A stretch of DNA of 7,219 nt from contig PXSV01000104.1 of the NCBI GenBank assembly GCA_003022685.1, positions 1-7,219 of the forward strand, read 5' to 3'. Positions 1 to 5,794 of this stretch are shown one piece after another. The notes beneath the pieces were generated by a model, which searched no databases, was not told the origin of the DNA, and saw nothing but the letters and a program-made list of their open reading frames with translations. This DNA comes from Halobacteriales archaeon SW_9_67_24. Lineage in GTDB: Archaea > Halobacteriota > Halobacteria > Halobacteriales > Halococcaceae. Every line of letters begins with the position of its first letter. The first letter of the stretch is position 1. Position numbers and translations under genes: made by a program.

Positions 1-531
1 GTGATCGGACCCGGTGCGGCACTCGTCACGCTGCCAACGTGGTTCGTTGGCTACCTCCACGCACCCCAGCTCGATATGCATCCCGTGGGCGCGACCGTCG
101 GCTACCCGCTCGGGATCGCGCTCTCGATTCTCGGTGGGTACTACGTTCAAGCGGGTGTGTTCTCGACGACGGCGCTCGCGTTCGCCGCGGTGTTCCTCGT
201 GCTCCTCTCGGGGATCAAGGTCCTCGACGACGCAAAGGACCGATCCTACGATCGCTCGATCGACAAGCGGACCGTCGCCGTGGTGCTCGGCCGCGAGCGC
301 GCTCGCCAGGCCGCCTACGATCTCGTGGCGCTCGCGCTCACCGGCGTTCTCATGGGCGCGATCGCCGGCGTGTTCCCGCCGAGCACCGGCCTCGCAGTCG
401 TCGCGTTCGCCGTCGTCGCCGCGACGACCCGCCGGCTCGAACCCCGGCGCGCGACCGAGGTGTTGATGCGCGGTTCGTACGTATTTCTCGGACTGCTCTT
501 TCTCGCGGTGTGGTTCCGGCCGCTCGCGTGA
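1..531 (+). CDS. UbiA-family prenyltransferase, C-terminal part (5' end outside window)
   Basis: This reading frame is open from the first base, so the GTG there is probably an internal codon of a longer gene. The 176 visible residues hold about five hydrophobic segments (near 33-50, 56-75, 106-124, 128-141 and 157-173). Between the second and third lies a charged loop, DDAKDRSYDRSIDKRT at residues 76-91. This fits the second aspartate-rich motif of UbiA-type intramembrane prenyltransferases (D-x3-D followed by K-R-T), which binds diphosphate through Mg2+. The first Asp-rich motif should lie upstream of the window. The family moves isoprenoid groups onto quinone, lipid or carotenoid acceptors; in haloarchaea, members make archaeal ether lipids, menaquinone and C50 carotenoids. 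The acceptor cannot be told from this half. The family assignment is firm, the substrate unknown. Confidence 0.82.
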   Translation: MIGPGAALVTLPTWFVGYLHAPQLDMHPVGATVGYPLGIALSILGGYYVQAGVFSTTALAFAAVFLVLLSGIKVLDDAKDRSYDRSIDKRTVAVVLGRERARQAAYDLVALALTGVLMGAIAGVFPPSTGLAVVAFAVVAATTRRLEPRRATEVLMRGSYVFLGLLFLAVWFRPLA

Positions 532-560
532 CGTGACGGTGCTTGACTCTAGCCCCCGAA

Positions 561-566
561 GTTATG
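561..566 (+). promoter_or_regulatory. Weak TATA-like element for the methyltransferase gene
   Basis: GTTATG is the only AT-containing stretch in the short gap before the methyltransferase. Its centre is about 28 bases before the ATG, close to the spacing seen at other starts here, which would suggest a leaderless transcript. It matches the archaeal TATA consensus poorly, so read-through from the upstream prenyltransferase gene is equally possible. Confidence 0.3.
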
Positions 567-591
567 CGTCGGCGCTTCGCACGCCCTCGAA

Positions 592-1380
592 ATGACCGAT
601 TGGCTGGACGATCCCGACGCGCTCGAAGAGCAGTACGCCGACGCGTCGAACCTGAACGCACGAATCGCGCTCCACGAGGGGTACAGCACTGCCGACCGCG
701 AGTTCCATCCGTGGATCTTCGACCAGTTCGAACTCCCCGACGACGCCCGGGTGTTGACGCTCGGCTGCGGACCAGGCAAGCTCTGGGAGACGAATGCCGA
801 GCGCGTTCCCGACGGCTGGACCGTCGCAGTGACGGATTTCTCCCGAGGGATGGTCACGGAAGCCCGCACGACCCTCGCCGACCACGCCGACGCGTTCGCC
901 TTCGGCGTCGCCGACGCACAACTGATCCCGTTCGCCGACGAGCGCTTCGACGCCGTCACCGCGAACCACATGCTCTATCACGTTCCCGACCGCGAGGCGG
1001 CCCTCCGGGAGATCCGGCGCGTGCTCGTCCCCGGTGGACGACTCTACGCGACCACCATCGGCGATCGACACATGCAGGAACGCATCGATGTCGAGGAGCG
1101 CGTCACAGACGAAGTACTTGTGAGCGGCGGCACCCACTTCTCGCTGGAAAACGGCGGCGAGCAGCTGCGGGCGGTCTTCGATGACGTAGCCGTCCACCCG
1201 TACGACGACGCCCTCCGCGTGACCGATGTCGAACCGCTCGTGGCGTACGCGCTCTCGCGTAACGAGTTCGACGATTCGATGGCACCAGAACTCCATGCGG
1301 CATTCGAACGTGAGTTCGAGGACGGTGTCTTTCACGTCGAGAAGGATGTCGGGATGTTCGTCGCTCGTAAGCGAAGCTGA
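592..1380 (+). CDS. Class I SAM-dependent methyltransferase
   Basis: A 262-aa soluble acidic protein with a Rossmann-type methyltransferase core. Motif I, VLTLGCGPG, lies at residues 54-62 and binds S-adenosylmethionine. An acidic residue ends strand 2 (VTDFS, D82). A post-III segment with ADAQLIPFADERFDAV lies at about 107-122, and the RVLVPGGRLY signature at about 143-152 is typical of the Methyltransf_11/25 group. The first 45 residues form a helical cap, and the C-terminal 100 residues probably help shape the substrate pocket. The ATG at 592 is the first start in frame after the prenyltransferase stop, 60 bases downstream on the same strand, so the two may be co-transcribed. The substrate cannot be inferred: the core resembles small-molecule methyltransferases of the ubiE/menG kind, but the extended C-terminus does not mark a known subgroup. 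Confidence 0.88.
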   Translation: MTDWLDDPDALEEQYADASNLNARIALHEGYSTADREFHPWIFDQFELPDDARVLTLGCGPGKLWETNAERVPDGWTVAVTDFSRGMVTEARTTLADHADAFAFGVADAQLIPFADERFDAVTANHMLYHVPDREAALREIRRVLVPGGRLYATTIGDRHMQERIDVEERVTDEVLVSGGTHFSLENGGEQLRAVFDDVAVHPYDDALRVTDVEPLVAYALSRNEFDDSMAPELHAAFEREFEDGVFHVEKDVGMFVARKRS

Positions 1381-1431
1381 ATCGCGGATCAGTGCGGATG
1401 GCGCGCGCTGCGTCCGCAACGCCGCGCGAGG

Positions 1432-1473
1432 GAACGACTGAGCGGAGTGAGCGAAGCGAACGCAGCGAAGGAG
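1432..1473 (+). repeat. Purine-rich degenerate short repeat, intergenic
   Basis: The gap between the methyltransferase and the next gene carries a run of imperfect 5- to 8-base units of the form GAGCG(A/G)AG, GAACG and GCGAAG, nearly all purine plus C. It is followed by a G-rich stretch (about 1474-1495). From general knowledge, similar GAGCGAAGCGAAC-like runs are frequent between genes in haloarchaeal genomes, with unknown function. No second copy occurs in this window. The rest of 1381-1590 shows no gene. Confidence 0.5.
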
Positions 1474-1590
1474 TTGGCTGGGGAGGCGTGTGGCCAGCGG
1501 TTCTCGTTTGCCCCGTGCGAGTGTTGTCGCTTCTTCGTCCGCATTAGGCAACCATGACACCGAAACACGCCCCCCGCGAACCGCGATTCG

Positions 1591-2040
1591 ATGACCGACG
1601 ATCGCTCCAGCGACGATTCGGCAGCCGACACCGAACGAGCGGAAACCGACAGCCAGGCGACCGACGGCGGCAACGAGGCGTCCGAGACGCCGATCGAGGC
1701 CGACATCGTCGCCGACGCGGCGGCGGACGAGGACGTCCCGCAGGCGGACCTCGTCGACGTGCTCGTCGTGCTCAACGCCTCGCTCATCGGCTCGCACGCG
1801 ACCTACGAGCGCGAGTACGAGTACGTGACCGTCGACAGCGTTCGGGGCTACGTCGTCGATACGGCGGCGTGGGAGACGCTTCGCGAGGAACACGACGACC
1901 TCGACTCGCGACTCGCGGCAGCCGCACAGCGAGCGCACACCGAGCAAACTGAGCAGCTGCTCGCGGCCGACGATGACACCCACGAGACGATCGACGCGGG
2001 GATCGTCGTCGGGATCGATACGGCCGAAGGCATGGACTGA
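1591..2040 (+). CDS. Acidic protein of unknown function
   Basis: I do not recognise this 149-aa protein. Its first 45 residues are a low-complexity, probably disordered segment rich in D, E, S, T and A. From about residue 53 there is a foldable part that starts with a hydrophobic stretch (LVDVLVVLNASLIG). A Y/E/V-rich strand-like segment follows (about 72-92), then a charged, probably helical region (about 95-127), and an IDAGIVVGIDTAEGMD end. No signal peptide, membrane helix, cysteine or catalytic motif is visible. The acidic composition and GC-rich third positions support coding. The ATG at 1591 has no Shine-Dalgarno sequence and no good TATA box at the leaderless distance; an AT-bearing CATTAG at 1542-1547 would imply a roughly 20-base leader. 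The gene converges with the minus-strand operon, leaving 15 bases between stop codons. Confidence 0.72.
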   Translation: MTDDRSSDDSAADTERAETDSQATDGGNEASETPIEADIVADAAADEDVPQADLVDVLVVLNASLIGSHATYEREYEYVTVDSVRGYVVDTAAWETLREEHDDLDSRLAAAAQRAHTEQTEQLLAADDDTHETIDAGIVVGIDTAEGMD

Positions 2041-2055
2041 GGACCCGATACGCGA

Positions 2056-2466
2056 TCACTCGTCGAGCACACTCGCCACGCGGTGACACCGATCGATCCA
2101 CCGCCGCTGGTAGCTATCGTGGTTCACAACCCGATCAGCGAAGTGGGCCACTGACGCGATTCCTTTTCGCTCGCACCACGCGACGCAGTCGGCATACAGC
2201 GCCAGGGGATGACCCTCGTCGGTCACGTCGCGAACCAGAAGTTCGTCCGCGCCGGCGAGATGGGCGAGGAAAGCCCGAGTATGGCCGTCGACGAGAACCG
2301 GCTCATCGCGGTCCGGGAACCCCGGCGCGCCGCGCAGAACGGGCAGCGGATCGTATCGGGGATCGTCGAAGTCAAACCACGCGCTCGCCGCGTGGAGTTT
2401 CCGACCCGAGAGGTATAGCTGACTCGGCTGTGGGTTCTCGATCGGTACTCGGAGCGCGCTCGTCAT
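2056..2466 (-). CDS. Small ParB-like (ParB/Srx fold) domain protein
   Basis: A 136-aa protein covering essentially one ParB-like N-terminal domain. Residues 6-25 (VPIENPQPSQLYLSGRKL) resemble the opening strand and "what remains fixed" segment of this fold. LPVL at 41-44 is followed by VLVDGHTRAFLAHLAG at 57-72, which carries the G-H-T-R signature matching the nucleotide-binding G-x-R/GHxR box of ParB/sulfiredoxin-type domains. The C-terminus has a Y-x2-CVxWCExKGI motif (91-103) and a helical tail. I recall similar stand-alone proteins in Firmicutes and archaea, often loosely labelled ParB or acetyltransferase. It lacks the HTH and dimerisation domains of true ParB, so plasmid or chromosome partition is not implied. 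It lies 12 bases after the GTPase stop, as the last gene of the operon. Its biochemical role is unknown. Confidence 0.72.
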   Translation of the reverse strand: MTSALRVPIENPQPSQLYLSGRKLHAASAWFDFDDPRYDPLPVLRGAPGFPDRDEPVLVDGHTRAFLAHLAGADELLVRDVTDEGHPLALYADCVAWCERKGIASVAHFADRVVNHDSYQRRWIDRCHRVASVLDE

Positions 2467-2478
2467 GGCATCGTCGCA

Positions 2479-3660
2479 CTACTTCGCGGTGCTCACGATC
2501 TTCACCACGTCGCCCTCCGCGAGTTCGTGATCGTCGCCGATCTCCCGGTTCGAGCGCGCGTCCACGGCGTGGAGGTAGCCCTCGCCGATGTCCGAATGGA
2601 CTGCGAAGGCGAGGTCGCGCGGCGTCGATCCGCGGGGCACGAGGAAGGCGTCGGGGAGGACGTTTCCCTGGCCGTCGGTCCACTTCGACTCGTTCTGGAC
2701 CGGGTACACAGTGATGTGATCGAGCAGGTCGTACACCGCCTCGTTCAGCGCGCGCTGGATGCCGGTCCCGCCGTGTGCTTCGACGACTTCTTCGACCGTT
2801 TCGAGCCCCGAACGCTGGCCCGCCGAGAGGTCGCCCACGATCGAAAACTCGCTATCGCCGGGATCGTACTCGATCACACCCGCCTCGGCCCCACGCCGGA
2901 GCGCACGTTCGCCGTCCGCGGTCGCCGGGATCGTGTGCTCGGCAGCCGCGGCCAACGAATCGAGGTTGTCCGCGGGCGCGACGTCGGCCTTGTTCGCCAC
3001 GACGACGAGGGGTTTGGTCCGCGCGCGGATTTCGCGGGCGAGCGCGAGGCGGTCGTCGTTGGTCCACCCGCGCGGATCGTCCGGATAGTCGAGTTCGCGG
3101 AGTGTCGCCGCGATCGCCGGTTCGCTCGCGCCGACGCCCGAGAGCAGTTCGGTGAGGTGGTCGTCGATCGAAAAACCGGGCGAGCGCGACCCGCGCTCGA
3201 CGGTCTCCCAGTTGCGCGCGATTATCCCCGCGAGCCAGCGCTCGATCTCGCTCGCAACGAAATCCACGTCCTCCACTGGATCGTGGTCGCCGACCTCGAC
3301 CGGCTCACCTTCGGCGTTCGTCCCGCCCGAGGCGTCGACGACGTTCAGGATGGCGTCCGCGGTCGTGAGTTCGTCGAGGAACTGGTTTCCCAACCCCCTG
3401 CCCTCGTGTGCGCCAGGCACCAAGCCCGCGACGTCGAGCAGTTCGACCGGGACGTAGCGCTTGCCGTCACGACAGTGTTCGTTCCCGCAACGTTCCTCAC
3501 GATCGAGACAGGGACAGTCGGTCCGCACGGACGAGACCCCGCGGTTCGGGTCGACCGTCGTGAAGGGATAGTTGGCGACGTCGACCTCGGTCATGGTCGC
3601 CGCCTCGAAAAGAGTAGATTTGCCGGCGTTGGGCTTGCCGGCGAGCGCGAGCGAGAGCAT
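2479..3660 (-). CDS. ychF: Obg/YchF-family P-loop GTPase with TGS domain
   Basis: A 393-aa cytoplasmic nucleotide-hydrolysing protein of the Obg-HflX superfamily, YchF/archaeal branch, a group linked to ribosomes and translation. Visible motifs are G1 GKPNAGKS (8-15), switch I YPFTTVDPNRG (31-41), G3 DVAG (76-79) followed by LVPGAHEGRGLGNQFLDEL (80-98), and G4 NKAD (223-226). The C-terminal TGS domain runs from about 316 to 391 and ends VVKIVSTAK. An insert between switch I and G3 holds four cysteines (C49, C51, C58, C63), typical of archaeal members and possibly a metal site. G4 here is canonical NKxD, whereas bacterial YchF, which prefers ATP, has a changed G4; GTP is therefore the likelier substrate. 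The ATG at 3660 follows the preceding frame's stop by 7 bases, so translation is probably coupled within the operon. Confidence 0.92.
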   Translation of the reverse strand: MLSLALAGKPNAGKSTLFEAATMTEVDVANYPFTTVDPNRGVSSVRTDCPCLDREERCGNEHCRDGKRYVPVELLDVAGLVPGAHEGRGLGNQFLDELTTADAILNVVDASGGTNAEGEPVEVGDHDPVEDVDFVASEIERWLAGIIARNWETVERGSRSPGFSIDDHLTELLSGVGASEPAIAATLRELDYPDDPRGWTNDDRLALAREIRARTKPLVVVANKADVAPADNLDSLAAAAEHTIPATADGERALRRGAEAGVIEYDPGDSEFSIVGDLSAGQRSGLETVEEVVEAHGGTGIQRALNEAVYDLLDHITVYPVQNESKWTDGQGNVLPDAFLVPRGSTPRDLAFAVHSDIGEGYLHAVDARSNREIGDDHELAEGDVVKIVSTAK

Positions 3661-3667
3661 GGCGCGC

Positions 3668-4078
3668 CTACTCGGGCTGTGTGAAACTGCCTTTCGGTTC
3701 CTCGGACTCCTCGGTACTGTTCGCCTTCGATTCCCTCGAACTGTCTCCCTCTGACCCCTTATCGTTCGCCGGTTCCGCTTCCCTGATCGCCGGCTCGGGT
3801 GGTTCCTCGCCGTTCGACTCCTCGGCCGCGAACGCTGGCTCCGGCGTTTCGCCTGCGTGGTGCTCTCCCGCTTTCACCTGGTCGTCTCCGTTCGTCGGGG
3901 ACGCCTCCTCGTCCCTCGATTCAGCCTCAGTCACCGATTCCACCTCGGCTACCGGCTCTGTTTCGGCCGTCGTTTCCGACCTCTGTCCGTCGGCGGTGGC
4001 TTGATCCGCAGCGGTCGGTTCGATCGGCTCGATCGCCTGGATCGGCTCGGTTCGATCGGTCGACTCGGCCGACTCCTC
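3668..4078 (-). CDS. Displaced acidic C-terminal tail of the bactofilin-like gene (shifted frame, no start of its own)
   Basis: In the +1 frame relative to the bactofilin-like gene there is an open stretch of 136 codons ending in TAG at 3668. It is low-complexity and very acidic (EESAESTDRTEPIQAIEPIE near its beginning, E/S/G/P-rich to the end KGSFTQPE), as expected of a disordered haloarchaeal tail. It has no start codon until a GTG at 3943, and the convincing acidic composition continues well upstream of that GTG to about 4078. It also sits 7 bases from the GTPase start, the spacing expected of the operon's preceding gene. I therefore read it as the original C-terminus of the upstream gene, separated by a one-base insertion or joined by frameshifting. 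A small independent 91-aa gene starting at 3943 is the less likely alternative. Confidence 0.72.
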   Translation of the reverse strand, partial: EESAESTDRTEPIQAIEPIEPTAADQATADGQRSETTAETEPVAEVESVTEAESRDEEASPTNGDDQVKAGEHHAGETPEPAFAAEESNGEEPPEPAIREAEPANDKGSEGDSSRESKANSTEESEEPKGSFTQPE

Positions 4079-4958
4079 GCGCGGTCGCCACCTCGGCGCT
4101 CGCCTCGCTGTCGGTTGCGAGGGGGTTGTCCTCGCGGACGATCGTCATCTCGCCGCGGGCGCGCATCGCACCTTCGACGACCGCGCCCTCGTGGAGCCGG
4201 AGTTGTTCGCACGCGATGTCGCCGCGGATCCGTGCGCCGGCGGCGATCTCGACCGCGCCGCCGCGGGTCGTCACGTCGCCGTGGATCGTCGTCCCGCTCG
4301 CGACCGTGATCGACTCGCGCGCCCGGAGGCTCCCGAACACTTCACTACGCTCGCCGACCGTGATCGACTCCGCACGGAGGTTGCCATGGAGCCGACAGTC
4401 GCTGCCGACCTCGGCGGGCGTCGAGACGCGCCACGCGTCGTCGGTCACGTCGGCGTTTTTCGGGATCACGAGCGGTTTGCCCTCCTCCTCGTCGAACACT
4501 TCGGAGACGACGTCCTCCGCGAGGTCCTCCTCGCCGATGTGGAGGAGGTGGGTGAGATAGGTGAAGAGGAAGACGAGCGTCGGGACCGGGTTGCGGATCA
4601 CGATCCAGCCGTTGGCGTCGAACCCCTCCTCGATCGTGACGTCGTCGCCGATGTCGAGGTCGCCCGCGACCACGAGCTGGCCCTCGATCGTGACGCGCTC
4701 GCCGATGTAGGCGTCCGCGCCGGCGAGCACGTTTCCGCCGAGTTCGCACCACGTGTCGAGCCGGCAGTCGGCGTCGGCCTCGACGTCGCCCGTGATCGAA
4801 ACGCGCTCGCCGGCGATCACGTTTCGACCGCGGATGCCGAGCGCAACCGTGCTCTGGGTTCCGACGATCACGTCGGTATTGGTCACGATGTCGTGTTCCT
4901 CGACGGTGGTGTCGTCAGGGATGACGAGCGTGGCGAGGGGGTCCGAACGGAGCGACAC
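3927..4958 (-). CDS. Bactofilin-like polymer-forming cytoskeletal protein (as read; probably frameshifted near 4079)
   Basis: The frame encodes 343 aa. It contains two right-handed beta-helix halves built of short repeated units with alternating hydrophobics, glycine and asparagine-type turns. One spans about residues 15-120 (VIAGERVSITGDVE, YIGERVTIEGQLVVAGDLDIG) and the other about 180-275 (LRAESITVGERSEVFGSLRA, GARIRGDIACEQLRL). This is the pattern of the bactofilin/CcmA polymer-forming family, whose members assemble into filaments that shape cells. A hydrophobic linker (about 123-141) and an acidic stretch separate the halves. After A293 the composition flips to arginine-rich (RGVGRVDRSNRADPGDR onward), foreign to this proteome, and the frame overlaps an acidic one. 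Deleting one C in the CGCGCG run at about 4079 gives SAEVATAEESAESTDRTEP and a protein of about 429 aa. The GTG start at 4958 is supported by a TATA box 27 bases upstream. First gene of the operon. Confidence 0.82.
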   Translation of the reverse strand: MSLRSDPLATLVIPDDTTVEEHDIVTNTDVIVGTQSTVALGIRGRNVIAGERVSITGDVEADADCRLDTWCELGGNVLAGADAYIGERVTIEGQLVVAGDLDIGDDVTIEEGFDANGWIVIRNPVPTLVFLFTYLTHLLHIGEEDLAEDVVSEVFDEEEGKPLVIPKNADVTDDAWRVSTPAEVGSDCRLHGNLRAESITVGERSEVFGSLRARESITVASGTTIHGDVTTRGGAVEIAAGARIRGDIACEQLRLHEGAVVEGAMRARGEMTIVREDNPLATDSEASAEVATARGVGRVDRSNRADPGDRADRTDRCGSSHRRRTEVGNDGRNRAGSRGGIGD

Positions 4959-4981
4959 ACCGACTGTTCGGTGGGGGTGAG

Positions 4982-4988
4982 TAATAAA
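4982..4988 (-). promoter_or_regulatory. TATA box of the bactofilin-like/GTPase/ParB-like operon
   Basis: On the minus strand the sequence reads GATTTATTAC, a good archaeal TATA box in otherwise GC-rich DNA. Its centre (4985) lies 27 bases before the GTG at 4958, which puts transcription initiation on the start codon itself. This decides the GTG start and implies a leaderless mRNA. Confidence 0.7.
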
Positions 4989-5028
4989 TCCAGTCCGTTA
5001 GCCGGCGGCGGTCCGTCGGGACGAGCGA

Positions 5029-5034
5029 TTTTTA
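5029..5034 (+). promoter_or_regulatory. TATA box of the 65-aa gene
   Basis: TTTTTA (in CGATTTTTACC) is centred about 26.5 bases before the ATG at 5058, the leaderless spacing. With the opposite TATA box near 4985 it forms a compact divergent promoter region of 99 bases between the two start codons. Confidence 0.65.
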
Positions 5035-5057
5035 CCGGCGAGCGTCGAAGCCGGGCC

Positions 5058-5255
5058 ATGACGGTTCTTTCGTTCGACGATAAGGGTGTCGACGTGGTCT
5101 ACGAGGGCACCGAGTTCCGCCTCGAACGCGCGCTCGTCGAGGACGCCGTCGACAAACCATACCCCGAGACCACCGACCACGAGGTGCTCCAGATCGTCGA
5201 ACCCGATCCGGCGCTCTCGGGCGAACCCCGCCGTATCGGCGACATCATCGCGTGA
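5058..5255 (+). CDS. 65-aa acidic protein of unknown function
   Basis: A short complete gene that begins MTVLSFDDKGVDVVYEGTEF and ends SGEPRRIGDIIA. The layout suggests a small compact fold: two or three strands at the start, a helix (RLERALVEDAV, 21-31), a PYPETTDHEV turn, a strand (LQIVEPDPAL), and a basic-acidic end. It has no cysteines, membrane segment or nucleic-acid-binding motif. The frame stays open far upstream, but that part is antisense to the bactofilin-like gene. The start at 5058 is chosen because a TATA box lies 26-27 bases before it and because the sequence becomes sensible there. It looks like one of the short halobacterial families of unknown function; I do not assign a family number. 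It converges with the cupin gene, with 73 bases between stops. Confidence 0.75.
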   Translation: MTVLSFDDKGVDVVYEGTEFRLERALVEDAVDKPYPETTDHEVLQIVEPDPALSGEPRRIGDIIA

Positions 5256-5328
5256 ACTTCCGCTTCCGATCGGTGACTCGACGCCCAAGCACGCCACACG
5301 ACGAGTCGATCGACGGCCCGTCGCTTCG

Positions 5329-5667
5329 CTACTCCTCCCAGGCGGGGTCGTCCCGGGGCGGGCTGAAGACGTCGAGGCCGATCGCCCGGTCCCCACTGCG
5401 GTTTTCCGCACGGTGGGGCTCGTCGCCAGCGAGGACGTACGAGTCGCCCGGGCCGACGACGCGCTCCTCGCCGTCGACGGTGAACGTCAGTTCGCCCTCG
5501 ATCACGTAGCCGACCTGCTCGTGGGGGCGGCTGTGCTCCGGGACGACAGCCCCGGGATCGATCGCGAACCGCTGGACGTTCGCCCGCTCGCCACCGGCCA
5601 GGCGCTGAAGGTGAGCGCCCTCGACCGCCTCGGTGCTGTCGATATCGGTCGCCGAACGGATCTCCAT
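5329..5667 (-). CDS. Cupin-domain protein
   Basis: A 112-aa single-domain cupin, a small beta-barrel usually binding a metal ion. Motif 1 reads GAVVPEHSRPHEQVGYVIEGE at residues 39-59, with H45 and H49. Motif 2 reads GPGDSYVLAGDEPHRAEN at 72-89, with H85 and N89. In close relatives the segment is often HSHPHEQ; here the middle histidine is R47, so one usual ligand may be missing. The frame is open to 5892, but the extension is arginine-rich and overlaps another gene. M at 5667 fits the start of the fold and has a TATA box 27-28 bases upstream, so 5667 is the start. The function (sensor, isomerase or dioxygenase-like) cannot be told. The DDPAWEE C-terminus is typical of small stand-alone cupins. 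Confidence 0.85.
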   Translation of the reverse strand: MEIRSATDIDSTEAVEGAHLQRLAGGERANVQRFAIDPGAVVPEHSRPHEQVGYVIEGELTFTVDGEERVVGPGDSYVLAGDEPHRAENRSGDRAIGLDVFSPPRDDPAWEE

Positions 5668-5690
5668 GTCGCTCCCATCGCGGCCACGCA

Positions 5691-5698
5691 AATTAAAA
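5691..5698 (-). promoter_or_regulatory. TATA box of the cupin gene
   Basis: On the minus strand CTTTTAATTTG stands out in GC-rich sequence. Its centre is about 27.5 bases before the ATG at 5667. It fixes the internal methionine as the start and indicates a leaderless mRNA. The AT-rich core is nearly symmetric, so it could also serve the divergent membrane-protein gene, but that would give a leader of about 70 bases. Confidence 0.65.
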
Positions 5699-5794
5699 GC
5701 GCCACCCTCCCAGTAGTCGCCAATGGACACCTGCGGACGATCGGTTTCCGGGATCGGTAGCGAGACGCGTGCCGGACGGAGCGGCTGAGTCACG

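Noticed and set aside
1381..1590. Search for a tRNA or small RNA gene in the longest gap
   Set aside because: No cloverleaf, T-loop GGTTC(A/G)A consensus or kink-turn motifs were seen; only the purine-rich repeat is supported.
562..1983. A 473-codon minus-strand open frame opposite the methyltransferase and the 149-aa gene
   Set aside because: It runs antisense to two convincing genes, spans the intergenic repeat and has no recognisable domain. Long antisense frames are a by-product of GC-rich codon use.
2056..2466. Reading the ParB-like protein as a plasmid partition or toxin-antitoxin component
   Set aside because: There is no ParA partner, no HTH and no replicon or integrase gene nearby; the gene sits in a housekeeping-type operon.
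2527..3684. A 385-codon plus-strand open frame opposite the GTPase gene
   Set aside because: It is an antisense shadow: the minus strand carries all the GTPase motifs in order.
3681..4004. Plus-strand frame with a serine-rich, mildly hydrophobic translation
   Set aside because: It is the complement of the low-complexity acidic tail (glutamate codons read backwards as serine, leucine and phenylalanine), with no promoter.
4191..5057. Plus-strand open frame upstream of, and in frame with, the 65-aa gene
   Set aside because: This part is antisense to the bactofilin-like gene and lies before the TATA box and ATG at 5058, so only the last 65 codons are treated as coding.
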